The notes under the pieces were generated by a model, which saw only the letters and a program-made list of their open reading frames with translations, made no database searches and had not been told where the DNA came from. Both the position numbers and the translations under genes were made by a program. From contig CAAGJQ010000140.1 of assembly GCA_900770295.1 (NCBI GenBank), positions 1-23,735 on the forward strand: 23,735 nucleotides of DNA, given 5' to 3'. The DNA comes from an uncultured Oscillibacter sp. (GTDB lineage Bacteria > Bacillota > Clostridia > Oscillospirales > Oscillospiraceae). Below are positions 1 to 7,833 of the stretch, piece by piece; positions within the stretch are counted from its first letter, which is position 1, and the number at the start of each line of letters is the position of its first letter.

Positions 1-129
1 CGGCATCGAATGCCTATTTATTATACAGGATGCACTTCGGAAATTCAAGAGGATATTTTGCGAGTTGCGGAAAAACCCGGCGGAGGTGACAAAATGGCCG
101 GGATGCGCGAAAAAATGAACAGAACGTAA
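1..129 (+). other. Open frame running in from the window edge (possible 3' end of a gene)
   Basis: Reading frame 1 is open from the first base to a TAA at 127-129 (43 codons). It could be the tail of a gene that begins outside the window, or a short chance frame. An ATG at position 10 and a second ATG at 94, the latter preceded by a GGAGG-like stretch at 82-86, are possible internal starts. The residues match no family I recognise and 43 codons is within chance length. The rest of 130-243 holds only the leader of the next gene, including two copies of an ACAAAGGGAGG stretch (about 159-169 and 225-235); the second is the ribosome site of the lipoprotein gene. Confidence 0.2.
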
Positions 130-243
130 AAACACCGGAAAATCGGAAGAAAGGCTACACAAAGGGAGGAAAACGTGCTATCATATATCAGTTAAAATAT
201 GCGCGTTCATAAAACGCTGACGGTACAAAGGGAGGTGGGGACA

Positions 244-1617
244 GTGAAACGGTTTTTTCAAAGAATACTGCTGCTGGGAGTTCTGCTGCTGGTGATGCTG
301 GCGGGTACCGGCTGTTCCGGACTGCCGAAGCTGACACTGAATCCGCAGGACCTGTACTGCCTTCCCAAGCTGCCTACCAAATATACCGAACTGAACAACC
401 TGCTGAATCAGATCGTGGAGGGCGGAGCCGAATTCGCGGCTCCGACTTCCGGCACCAATATCCAGACGGTCCAGATGATGGACCTGAACGGGGACGGAAA
501 TGACGAGGCGCTGGCCTTTTTCCGCAATTCCGCCGATGAAAAGCCCCTGAAAATCTATATTTTTACCGCTGACGGCGACAGCTATGAGCAGTCCGCAGTC
601 ATCGAGGGCAGCGGAACCTCCATTTACAGTATCGAGTACAGCGACCTGGACGGAGACGGGCGGATCGAGCTGCTGGTGGGCTGGAAGGTCAGCGAAGCGC
701 TGCAGGCGCTGTCCGTCTATACGCTCCGGCCGACGGGGACCGAGGAGCTGATCCGCAGCACGGACTACGTGAAGTATAAGGCGGAGGACCTGAATCAGGA
801 CCAGCGGAAGGAGCTGGTGGTGATCCATGCCGACAGCGTGGGCAACGGCATTGCCGATTACTACGGCTGGCAGGCCGGCGGCCTGGCGGTGGAGAGCTCC
901 GCCCGCATCTCCATGAACATGGCGGAGCTGAGCGGCCAGCAGGGCCGCGTGGCGTCCGGCGCGCTGAAGGACGGCACGCCGGCACTGTTTGTTACCGGCG
1001 TTGGAGAGTCCGCCCGGGCCATTACGGATATTCTGGTCATGAAGGATAAGGAATTCACCAATATTGTGCTGTCCGCCGTAACGGGCGTCTCCACGGAGAT
1101 CTCCCTCTTCCGCTCCCTGTTTCCCACGGACATCAACGGCGACGGCGTCACGGAGGTGCCCTGGCCGGTGCCTCTGCCTACCTGGGATGACGAGGAGGGG
1201 TCTTACCAGCGGATCGAATGGCGGGCCTATGACATCAACGGCCAGTCGGAAGTTGTGCTGAATACGTATCATGCGATTGAGGATGGCTGGTATCTGCGGC
1301 TTCCGGAGAGCTGGGATGGCCAGATTCTGGTGAGCCGCAACGCCGCGCCGGGAGAGACCTCTGTGACCTTCTACGCCCTGAGCGAGAGCGGTGAGCCGGC
1401 GGAGGCATTCCTGCGGATCACGGCCATCACCGGAAACGACCGGGAGAACCGCGCGGTCCGCGGAAACCGCTTCAGCCTCAAACGTTGGGAGGAGACGATC
1501 TACGTGGCGGAGCTGCTGGAGGGCAACGAGCGCTGGAACGACGGGATCACAGAGGACGAGGTCCGCGCGGCATTCAGCCTGATCGACACGGAATGGGTCT
1601 CGGGAGATAACTACTAA
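244..1617 (+). CDS. Probable lipoprotein with FG-GAP/calcium-loop-like repeats
   Basis: The start is GTG 244, chosen because a GGAGG sits at 231-235, 8 bases upstream; an upstream in-frame ATG (199) has no ribosome site. The product is 457 residues. Its N-terminus is a classic export signal: basic KR at 2-3, a leucine-rich core at 8-19, and a lipobox-like AGTGC with Cys24 as the likely lipidated residue. Four spaced acidic loops follow, at residues 80-88 (DLNGDGNDE), 134-142 (DLDGDGRIE), 182-190 (DLNQDQRKE) and 296-304 (DINGDGVTE). Such DxDxDG loops occur in FG-GAP/VCBS beta-propeller repeats that bind calcium. It is therefore probably anchored outside the membrane. Only 22 bases separate it from the response regulator gene, so it is probably part of the same operon and may sense or modulate the kinase; that role is inferred. 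No exact family name is claimed. Confidence 0.8.
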   Translation: MKRFFQRILLLGVLLLVMLAGTGCSGLPKLTLNPQDLYCLPKLPTKYTELNNLLNQIVEGGAEFAAPTSGTNIQTVQMMDLNGDGNDEALAFFRNSADEKPLKIYIFTADGDSYEQSAVIEGSGTSIYSIEYSDLDGDGRIELLVGWKVSEALQALSVYTLRPTGTEELIRSTDYVKYKAEDLNQDQRKELVVIHADSVGNGIADYYGWQAGGLAVESSARISMNMAELSGQQGRVASGALKDGTPALFVTGVGESARAITDILVMKDKEFTNIVLSAVTGVSTEISLFRSLFPTDINGDGVTEVPWPVPLPTWDDEEGSYQRIEWRAYDINGQSEVVLNTYHAIEDGWYLRLPESWDGQILVSRNAAPGETSVTFYALSESGEPAEAFLRITAITGNDRENRAVRGNRFSLKRWEETIYVAELLEGNERWNDGITEDEVRAAFSLIDTEWVSGDNY

Positions 1618-1639
1618 CATTCAGGAAAGGACGCATACC

Positions 1640-2326
1640 ATGAAAAAAGTACTGGTTTTGGAGGATGAGTCCAGTATTCGCAGTTTTATCGTCATCAATC
1701 TGCGCCGCGCCGGCTATGACGTCATCGAGGCCGAGAGCGGCGAGGAGGCGCTGGAGCGCCTGAAGGAAAACCCCAACACCAAGGTGGCGCTGCTGGATAT
1801 CATGCTGCCGGGTATCGACGGCTTTGAGGTGTGCCGCCGCATTCGGGCCACCAATACGAAGATCGGCATCATCATGCTGACCGCCCGGTCTCAGGAGATG
1901 GACAAGGTGACGGGCCTGATGACCGGCGCCGACGACTATGTGACCAAGCCTTTCTCTCCGGCGGAGCTGACGGCCCGGGTGGACGCCCTGTTCCGCCGCG
2001 CCGGAGGCGAGGACCCCGTGCAGACGGGGGAGATCCATCAGCCGCCGTTCCTCCTGAATACCCGCAACCGGACTCTGGAGAAGGACGGACAGCGGATCAA
2101 GCTGACGCAGGTGGAGTACTCCATCATGAAGGTGTTTATGGAAAATCCCGGCAAGGCCCTGTCCCGGGAGGAGATCCTGGACATGGTCTGGGGGCGGGAT
2201 TACTTCGGTGAGCTGAAAATCGTGGATGTGAATATCCGCCGCCTGCGGCTGAAAATCGAGGACAACGTGCAGAACCCCACCTATATCACCACTGTGTGGG
2301 GATATGGCTACAAATGGGGACTTTGA
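1640..2326 (+). CDS. OmpR/PhoB-family two-component response regulator
   Basis: A 228-residue DNA-binding response regulator acting in the cytoplasm. The receiver domain (about 1-120) has all the expected residues: acidic D9, phosphoacceptor D53 in LLDIMLPG, T81 in MLTAR and K103 in VTKPF. A winged-helix output domain follows (about 130-228) with the typical LTQVEYSIMK start and the terminal TVWGYGYKW wing. AGGAAAGG at 1622-1629 serves as the ribosome site. It is followed 86 bases later by the histidine kinase gene, its obvious partner, and preceded by the lipoprotein gene. The order regulator-then-kinase is usual for this class. The stimulus and target genes cannot be read from the sequence. 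A small near-palindrome (CGGCTGA-a-TCAGCCG, 2361-2375) lies between regulator and kinase, with no T-tract. Confidence 0.95.
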   Translation: MKKVLVLEDESSIRSFIVINLRRAGYDVIEAESGEEALERLKENPNTKVALLDIMLPGIDGFEVCRRIRATNTKIGIIMLTARSQEMDKVTGLMTGADDYVTKPFSPAELTARVDALFRRAGGEDPVQTGEIHQPPFLLNTRNRTLEKDGQRIKLTQVEYSIMKVFMENPGKALSREEILDMVWGRDYFGELKIVDVNIRRLRLKIEDNVQNPTYITTVWGYGYKWGL

Positions 2327-2412
2327 GCAGGGGCCGGCGGGAAGCTCCCTGCTCCGCTGACGGCTGAATCAGCCGGGGCGGACGGAACGATTTGGGGAAA
2401 GGAGGTCATCGC

Positions 2413-3870
2413 ATGGCGGAAGAAGAGAAGAATTTAAAACGGAAGGCCCTTCGGCTGCGGGGCCTCCGCCAGCGCTGGATCTTCAACACCGTACTGCCGG
2501 TGCTGGTGCTGCTGATCCTGACGGTCGTGCTTTTTTCCGTGGGCGTCTCCAATTACTACTATAATTCCATGCGGGACGGCCTGGAAAAGCAGGCTCAGGC
2601 CCAGGCCGGGGCGTTCAACGACTATTTCATGGACAACGGCTTTGACAGCTATTATCAAAAAGCGGTCCAGGCGGCCAGCGACTATGCGGACAAGGATCGG
2701 ATCGAGCTGCAGTTCCTGTACAGCAACAACGGCCGCATCATGGTGTCCACCTCCGGCCTGACGGCAGGTACCGCGCCGGGGACGGATGACATCACCCAGG
2801 CCATTTCCCAGAACAGGATGCGCTCATTCCAGGGCAAAGACCCGGAGACGGGGGAGATGATCCTGGCGGTGTCCCACCCGCTGGTCTCCAACGGAAAGGT
2901 CCGGGGGGTCCTGCGGCTGGTGACCTCCCTGCGGCTGGTGAACCGGCAGGTCCTGATGGCGGTCATCGCCATCGCCCTGATCGCCGCGCTGTGCATGGCG
3001 CTGGTCGTGATCTCTAACCTGCTGTTCATCAACAATGTGGTAGAGCCGGTGGCGGTGGTGACGGAGGCGGCCAAGCGGATCTCCGCCGGCAGCTACGGCT
3101 TCCAGCTGGAGAACAAGTATACGGACGAGCTGGGAGAGCTGGTGGACAACATCAACGACATGTCCCTGAAGATCAGTCAGAACGAGAAGATGAAGAGCGA
3201 ATTCATCTCCTCGGTCTCCCATGAGCTGCGCACGCCCCTGACCGCCATCAACGGCTGGGGAGAGACGATTCTGGAGGACCCCACCGGCGACCCGGTGCAG
3301 ATGCGCCGGGGCATCCGCATCATCCTGAATGAGTCCCGCCGCCTGTCCACCATGGTGGAGGAGCTGCTGGAGTTTTCCAAGATGGAGGACGGCCGGTTCA
3401 CCCTCCGCATGGAGCAGGTGGACCTGCAGGCGGAATTCGAGGACGCCATCTTCACTTACCAGCAGTTGTTCCGGCAGGAGGGCATCCGGCTGGAGTACCA
3501 GGACGGCGGCGAGGAATTGCCACTGATCGCCGGCGATCCGGAGCGGCTGAAGCAGGTGTTCTGCAATGTGCTGGACAACGCCGCCAAGCACGGCGGAGCG
3601 GGCAGGCATATCGTGACTTCCGTCTCCCAGGAGAACGGATATCAGGTGGTCCGGGTCCGGGACTTCGGCCCGGGCATCCCGGAGGAGGAGCTTCCCTATG
3701 TGAAGCAGAAGTTTTACAAAGGCTCCTCCAAAGCCCGGGGCAGCGGCATCGGGCTGGCTGTGTGCGATGAGATCATTCGCCTCCACAACGGTACATTTAC
3801 CATCGGCAACGCGGACGGCGGCGGTGCCATCGTAACGATTCGGCTTCCTGAAAATGAAACAAATGTTTGA
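2413..3870 (+). CDS. Membrane sensor histidine kinase (HAMP-HisKA-HATPase)
   Basis: The start ATG 2413 has GGAGG at 2401-2405, 7 bases upstream; a TTG at 2392 in frame has no such site. The product is 485 residues. TM1 is at about 23-46 and TM2 at about 180-203, enclosing an extracellular sensor domain of about 130 residues. A HAMP linker follows (about 204-256). The HisKA box carries H270 in SVSHELRTPL. The ATPase domain has the N box with N389 (NVLDNAAKH), the G1 box DFGPGIPEE near 417, and a GSGIGLAV G2 box near 443-450. It should autophosphorylate on H270 and pass the phosphate to D53 of the upstream regulator. The sensor domain has no family I can name; the lipoprotein upstream could be a partner (inference). 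Confidence 0.95.
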   Translation: MAEEEKNLKRKALRLRGLRQRWIFNTVLPVLVLLILTVVLFSVGVSNYYYNSMRDGLEKQAQAQAGAFNDYFMDNGFDSYYQKAVQAASDYADKDRIELQFLYSNNGRIMVSTSGLTAGTAPGTDDITQAISQNRMRSFQGKDPETGEMILAVSHPLVSNGKVRGVLRLVTSLRLVNRQVLMAVIAIALIAALCMALVVISNLLFINNVVEPVAVVTEAAKRISAGSYGFQLENKYTDELGELVDNINDMSLKISQNEKMKSEFISSVSHELRTPLTAINGWGETILEDPTGDPVQMRRGIRIILNESRRLSTMVEELLEFSKMEDGRFTLRMEQVDLQAEFEDAIFTYQQLFRQEGIRLEYQDGGEELPLIAGDPERLKQVFCNVLDNAAKHGGAGRHIVTSVSQENGYQVVRVRDFGPGIPEEELPYVKQKFYKGSSKARGSGIGLAVCDEIIRLHNGTFTIGNADGGGAIVTIRLPENETNV

Positions 3871-3895
3871 TTTTCGGCGAACAATATGATACACT
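3867..3895 (+). promoter_or_regulatory. Candidate promoter for DUF1385-prmC
   Basis: TTGATT (3867-3872) overlaps the kinase stop codon. A 17-base spacer leads to TACACT (3890-3895), and TGA directly before it makes an extended -10. It would start transcription about 20 bases before the DUF1385 gene. The signal is sequence-only and the -35 is imperfect. Confidence 0.45.
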
Positions 3896-3919
3896 GACAC
3901 AGAAAGGAACTCCAGTTCA

Positions 3920-4891
3920 ATGGCAGAGAAGAAATCCTGCGCCTTCCGCACCAGCATCGGCGGACAGGCGCTCATCGAGGGCATCCTGATGCGCGGACCG
4001 GAGAAACAGGCCATTGTGGTCCGGGACCAGGAGGGCAACCTGGTGGAAAAGACAGAGGAGCTGAAATTCATCAAGGACCGCTATCCGATCCTGGGGGTCC
4101 CCCTGATCCGGGGCACCGTGAATTTTCTGGACTCCATGGTGAACGGCGTAAAGGCACTGATGTACTCCGCGGATTTTTACCCGGAGGAGGAAGCGGCCCA
4201 GCCCTCCAAATTCGAGCTGTGGCTGGAAAAGCACCTGAGCAGCAAAAAGCTGGAGAGCGCCATCGTCGCCCTGGCGGTGGTGCTGGGTGTGGGCTTGTCC
4301 GTGTTTTTGTTCATGGTGCTGCCCACCTTCATCACCGGCGGCATCCTGCACTTCTTCCCGGGCTTTCCCATGTGGGGCCGCAATCTGGTGGAAGGCATCC
4401 TGAAGATCGCCATTTTTATGCTGTATCTGATCTTTTGCTCCAGGCAGAAGGACATCTACCGGGTGTTCCAGTACCACGGCGCGGAGCATAAGACCATTTT
4501 CTGCTATGAGGCGGGATTGCCGCTGACGGTGGAGAACGTCCGCGTCCAGCCCCGGCACCATCCCCGGTGCGGCACCAGCTTCCTGTTTGTGGTGATCTTC
4601 GTGTCCATCCTTTTGTCCAGCGTGGTGTTCGGCATCTGGCCCATCACCAATGTCTGGCTGAGGACCATCGCCCATCTGCTGCTGCTGCCGCTGGTGGTGG
4701 GCATCACCTACGAGTTCAACCGCTGGGTGGGCCGCCATGTCCAGGAGAACCGCCTGGCCAAACTGCTGACGGCCCCCGGCATGTGGATGCAGAACTTCAC
4801 CACCAATGAGCCGGACGACAGCATGATCGAGTGCGCCATCCGCTCTTTGGAGCTGGTCATTCCGGAGGAAAAGGGCAAAGATACCTGGTAA
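3920..4891 (+). CDS. DUF1385 (YqhQ-like) membrane protein
   Basis: This 323-residue protein has the family's hallmark N-terminal motif GGQALIEGILMRGP (about residues 14-27), followed by a soluble segment. Hydrophobic stretches suited to membrane spans lie at about 110-140, 155-172, 217-240 and 250-270. A conserved YHGAEHKT segment near 188-195 and a histidine/cysteine-rich RHHPRCGTS segment near 212-220 look like metal-binding candidates. The family is widespread in Firmicutes and lies near prmC and prfA in many clostridial genomes. Its biochemical role is not established and none is claimed. AAAGGA at 3902-3907 serves as ribosome site. The next gene, prmC, starts 20 bases after the stop. Confidence 0.9.
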   Translation: MAEKKSCAFRTSIGGQALIEGILMRGPEKQAIVVRDQEGNLVEKTEELKFIKDRYPILGVPLIRGTVNFLDSMVNGVKALMYSADFYPEEEAAQPSKFELWLEKHLSSKKLESAIVALAVVLGVGLSVFLFMVLPTFITGGILHFFPGFPMWGRNLVEGILKIAIFMLYLIFCSRQKDIYRVFQYHGAEHKTIFCYEAGLPLTVENVRVQPRHHPRCGTSFLFVVIFVSILLSSVVFGIWPITNVWLRTIAHLLLLPLVVGITYEFNRWVGRHVQENRLAKLLTAPGMWMQNFTTNEPDDSMIECAIRSLELVIPEEKGKDTW

Positions 4892-4911
4892 AATCAATTA
4901 CGAGGTGTAAT

Positions 4912-5778
4912 ATGGCTATCACATACAACAATTTGTATTTGGATATTCGCCAGCAATTGCGAAAAGCCGGCATTGAGGCGGCCACCCTGGAGGCCCGGGA
5001 GCTGGTCTGCTTCGGCACCGGCAAAAGCCGGGACGAGCTGACCCGGGATGGCGGGCTGTACGCCTCGCCGGAGCTGGAGCGCCGGGTCCGGGACCTGGTG
5101 GACCGGCATCTGGCCGGCGAGCCGGTGGCGTACCTGATCGGCGAGTGGGAGTTCTACGGCCTGCCCCTGGATATCTCCCGGGACGTGCTGATCCCCCGGC
5201 CGGATACAGAGGTCCTGGCGGAACAGGCCATTGGCTACATCAAGACCCTGGGGGAGTGCCGGGTGCTGGACCTGTGTGCCGGCAGCGGCTGCATCGGTCT
5301 GGCCGTGGCGGCTCAGGCCCCCCAGAGCCGGGTGGTGCTGGGAGAGTGGTCCGACGGGGCCTTGAAGATCTGCCGGCAAAATATCCGGCGCAACGGCCTT
5401 TCCGGCCGGGTGGTGCCCATGCAGACGGACGCACGGGAGAAGCCGGAAAAATCCCTGGGGGACTTCCAGTGCATCGTCAGCAACCCGCCCTACATTCCCC
5501 GGGCGGACATCGACGGCCTGGACACATCTGTCAGGGACTACGAGCCCCATCTGGCCCTGGACGGCGGCGAGGACGGCCTGGACTTCTACCGTGCCATCTC
5601 CGAAAAGTGGAGGGACGCCCTGACCCCAGGCGGGCGTCTGTACTTCGAGGTCGGCATCGGTCAGGCGGACAGCGTGCTGCGCATCATGCGCACCCAGGGC
5701 TTTGGGGACATCCAGGTGGTCAAGGACCTGCACGGTATTCCCCGGGTGGTGTTCGGCACGCTCTGCACGGAGATTTGA
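4912..5778 (+). CDS. prmC: Peptide chain release factor N5-glutamine methyltransferase
   Basis: The enzyme methylates, with S-adenosylmethionine, the glutamine of the GGQ motif of release factors RF1 and RF2, improving termination. ATG 4912 is chosen for the GAGGTG at 4902-4907 and because it gives 288 residues, the usual family length; an in-frame ATG at 4831 would overlap the previous gene. An N-terminal helical domain (about 1-90) precedes the methyltransferase fold: SAM-binding VLDLCAGSGCIGLAV (about 116-130) and the diagnostic NPPY at 191-194. In many Firmicutes prfA (RF1) is adjacent, but here recA follows. The last 50 coding bases plus the stop are duplicated downstream at 5952-6004, so the end of this gene was the site of a rearrangement. 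The gene itself reads intact. Confidence 0.95.
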   Translation: MAITYNNLYLDIRQQLRKAGIEAATLEARELVCFGTGKSRDELTRDGGLYASPELERRVRDLVDRHLAGEPVAYLIGEWEFYGLPLDISRDVLIPRPDTEVLAEQAIGYIKTLGECRVLDLCAGSGCIGLAVAAQAPQSRVVLGEWSDGALKICRQNIRRNGLSGRVVPMQTDAREKPEKSLGDFQCIVSNPPYIPRADIDGLDTSVRDYEPHLALDGGEDGLDFYRAISEKWRDALTPGGRLYFEVGIGQADSVLRIMRTQGFGDIQVVKDLHGIPRVVFGTLCTEI

Positions 5779-5779
5779 G
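5727..5779 (+). repeat. Direct repeat copy 1 (3' end of prmC)
   Basis: These 53 bases, containing the final codons and TGA of prmC, recur at 5952-6004 with one difference (T5736 versus C5961; GGT versus GGC, silent for the protein). The offset is 225 bases. Both copies begin CCTGCACGG and end GGAGATTTGAG. Confidence 0.95.
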
Positions 5780-5951
5780 GAAGTCCCCGATTATGACAGA
5801 GGCCTGGCCGTGCAGGTCTGGGGCCCCGCAGAGCGGGGCGCGCTGAAAGCGCGGCAAGCGTTTTGCGGAGCAAAACCTTGAATTGGGCGAGTTTTGCCCG
5901 CCCAATTGAGTGAGATGGAAAGGGCTCCCGCCGCGTTCCCGCGGTGGGAAT
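5780..5951. repeat. Multi-hairpin non-coding element between the two prmC-end copies
   Basis: The 172 bases hold five perfect or near-perfect hairpins in a row: 5823-5829/5833-5839 (7 bp, loop AGA), 5839-5844/5848-5853 (6 bp, loop GAA; it shares base 5839 with the first), 5860-5866/5870-5876 (7 bp, loop GGA), 5881-5889/5899-5907 (9 bp, loop 9) and 5926-5935/5940-5949 (10 bp with one G-T pair, loop TTCC). No frame is convincingly coding on either strand and no transposase is present. The pattern resembles a small structured intergenic repeat (REP/MITE-like). I believe similar stretches recur in Oscillospiraceae genomes, but that is recollection. It separates prmC from recA. Confidence 0.65.
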
Positions 5952-6004
5952 CCTGCACGGCATTCCCCGGGTGGTGTTCGGCACGCTCTGCACGGAGATT
6001 TGAG
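5952..6004 (+). repeat. Direct repeat copy 2 (displaced prmC 3' end)
   Basis: This copy matches 5727-5779 at 52 of 53 bases, including the TGA. It is not preceded by an open prmC frame: stops occur between the copies. It is therefore a non-coding relic lying 40 bases before the recA start. Confidence 0.95.
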
Positions 6005-6044
6005 CATTTAACATTTGATATAGAGATTTTAGGAGGACGAACAT

Positions 6045-7151
6045 ATGGCAAGAGACAAGGGACCGCTGCCCACGGCGGCACCGGCGGACGATAAAAAGCG
6101 GGCCATCGACACCGCAATGGCCCAGATCGAGAAGATGTACGGCAAGGGCTCCATCATGCGCTTCGGCGACAAAGCGGACCTGAATGTGGACTTCATTCCC
6201 ACCGGCTCCCTGGCTCTGGACGTGGCGCTGGGCATCGGCGGCCTGCCCAAGGGCCGTATCGTGGAGATCTACGGACCCGAGTCCTCCGGCAAGACCACTC
6301 TGGCCCTCCATGTGGTGGCCGAGGCCCAGAAGCGGGGCGGCGAGGTAGCCTTCGTGGACGCCGAGCACGCCCTGGACCCCACCTATGCCCGGGCTCTGGG
6401 CGTGAAGGTGGAGGACATGCTGATCTCCCAGCCGGACACCGGCGAGCAGGCCCTGGAGATCACCGAGGCTCTGGTCCGCTCCGGCGCCATCGACGTCATC
6501 GTGGTGGACTCCGTGGCCGCCCTGGTGCCCCGGGCCGAGATCGAGGGCGAGATGGGCGACAGCTATGTGGGCCTCCAGGCCCGCCTGATGAGCCAGGCCC
6601 TGCGGAAGCTCACCGGTGCCATCGGCAAGACCAACACCATCGTCATCTTCATCAACCAGCTGCGCGAGAAGGTAGGCGTCATGTACGGCAACCCGGAGGT
6701 CACCACCGGCGGCCGGGCCCTGAAGTTCTACTCCTCCGTCCGCATCGAGGTGCGCCGCATCGAGGCCCTGAAAAACGGCACGGAGATCGTGGGCAGCCGC
6801 ACCCGGGCGAAAGTGGTCAAAAACAAGGTGGCGCCCCCCTTCCGGGAGGCGGAGTTCGACATCATGTACGGCCAGGGCATCGCCCGCACCGGCGAACTGG
6901 TGGACCTGGGTGTGAAGCTGGACCTGGTCCAGAAGGCCGGCTCCTGGTTCTCCATGGGCGAGACCCGCATCGGCCAGGGCCGGGACGCCGCCAAGAAGTA
7001 TCTGGAGGACAATCCGGAGATCGCAGCCCAGCTGGAGGCGGACATCCGGAAGAACTTCGACAAGCTGATGAGCAATCAGGCCCGCATCGCCGCCAAGGCG
7101 GCCGGCCGGGCCGTAGACGTGAGCGCCGACGACTTCAAGGATGAGGATTGA
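6045..7151 (+). CDS. recA: Recombinase RecA
   Basis: RecA forms ATP-dependent filaments on single-stranded DNA, drives strand exchange and activates LexA self-cleavage. The 368-residue product has the Walker A GPESSGKT at 77-84, a VIVVDSVAAL Walker B segment near 150, the L1-region EIEGEMGDSYVGLQARLMSQALRK family signature (positions about 166-188) and the NQLREKVGVMYGNPEVTTGG stretch of the L2 region (about 205-224). AGGAGG at 6031-6036 precedes ATG 6045 by 8 bases. The end overlaps recX by 11 bases. The upstream region is the hairpin element and a prmC-end repeat, so the native promoter may have been displaced; no complete LexA box was found. Confidence 0.98.
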   Translation: MARDKGPLPTAAPADDKKRAIDTAMAQIEKMYGKGSIMRFGDKADLNVDFIPTGSLALDVALGIGGLPKGRIVEIYGPESSGKTTLALHVVAEAQKRGGEVAFVDAEHALDPTYARALGVKVEDMLISQPDTGEQALEITEALVRSGAIDVIVVDSVAALVPRAEIEGEMGDSYVGLQARLMSQALRKLTGAIGKTNTIVIFINQLREKVGVMYGNPEVTTGGRALKFYSSVRIEVRRIEALKNGTEIVGSRTRAKVVKNKVAPPFREAEFDIMYGQGIARTGELVDLGVKLDLVQKAGSWFSMGETRIGQGRDAAKKYLEDNPEIAAQLEADIRKNFDKLMSNQARIAAKAAGRAVDVSADDFKDED

Positions 7152-7761
7152 CCGGATCGAGGCCTCCAAGCATAAGCGGGGCCGGGTCCTGGTATTTCTG
7201 GAGGACGGCGCCTGTTTGAAGATCACGGAGCAGGAGCTGCTGGACTTCGGCCTCCGGGCCGGAGACGAGCTGGACAAGCCCACGCTGGACCGGCTGAAAG
7301 AGGCCGCCGGCGTCTCCAATGTGAAGGCCACGGCGGCAGACCTCATCGGCAAGCGGGCCATGAGCCGCCGGGACCTGGAGCGAAAGCTCCGTGAGAAGGG
7401 CGCCAGCGAGGCGGAGGCCCGCTACGCCGCCGAGTGGCTGGAGGCCATCGGCGCTATCAACGACGCGGACTACGCCGCTCTGCTGGTGCGGCACTGCGCC
7501 CAGCTGGGCTACGGCCCCGCCCGTATCCGGGACAAGCTCTATGAAAAGGGCGTCCCCCGGGAGCTGTGGGAGGACGCGCTGGACACCCTGCCGGACCAGT
7601 CGGAGGATGTGGACCGCTTTCTGCGGAACAAGCTGCGGGGAGAACTGCCGGACGAGAAGGAGAAAAAACGCCTGACCGACGCCCTCCTCCGCCGGGGCTT
7701 TTCCTGGGGCGACGTGAAGGCGGCGTGGAACCGCCTGGGGTCGGAGACCTGGGAGGATTGA
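7141..7761 (+). CDS. recX: Regulatory protein RecX
   Basis: RecX binds and modulates RecA filaments. The 206-residue protein is almost wholly helical, with the family's repeated three-helix modules; RAMSRRDLERKLREKG (about 70-85) is the typical first-repeat signature, and LGYGPARIRDKLYEKGVP (about 122-139) the second. The start ATG 7141 lies within the last codons of recA (11-base overlap), with no obvious separate ribosome site other than AAGGATG just before, so translation is probably coupled to recA. After its stop, a 9-bp hairpin (7772-7780/7793-7801, loop of 12) occurs without a T-tract before rimO. Confidence 0.95.
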   Translation: MRIDRIEASKHKRGRVLVFLEDGACLKITEQELLDFGLRAGDELDKPTLDRLKEAAGVSNVKATAADLIGKRAMSRRDLERKLREKGASEAEARYAAEWLEAIGAINDADYAALLVRHCAQLGYGPARIRDKLYEKGVPRELWEDALDTLPDQSEDVDRFLRNKLRGELPDEKEKKRLTDALLRRGFSWGDVKAAWNRLGSETWED

Positions 7762-7771
7762 AGCCCCCGTC

Positions 7772-7801
7772 GATGCGCCGAAGAAGTGCCTGCGGCGCAT
7801 C
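7772..7801 (+). other. Intergenic hairpin between recX and rimO
   Basis: GATGCGCCG (7772-7780) pairs perfectly with CGGCGCATC (7793-7801) across a 12-base loop. No T-tract follows, so full termination is unlikely; it may stabilise or process the mRNA. Confidence 0.5.
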
Positions 7802-7833
7802 CATTAACGAAAATCCTGTTGGAGGAATTTGCT

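Noticed and set aside
175..195. Tiny leader peptide with GTG start before the lipoprotein
   Set aside because: Only six codons (VLSYIS), although a GGAGG precedes it; too short to separate from chance.
6037..6050. LexA box at the recA start
   Set aside because: CGAACATATG resembles the left half of the Firmicute box, but the right half (GTTCG) is absent, so it is only a half site.
5661..7361. 566-residue open frame on the minus strand across recA
   Set aside because: It is antisense to prmC-end, recA and recX, all with clear family motifs. Such long antisense frames arise from GC-rich codon bias, and its residues show no family.
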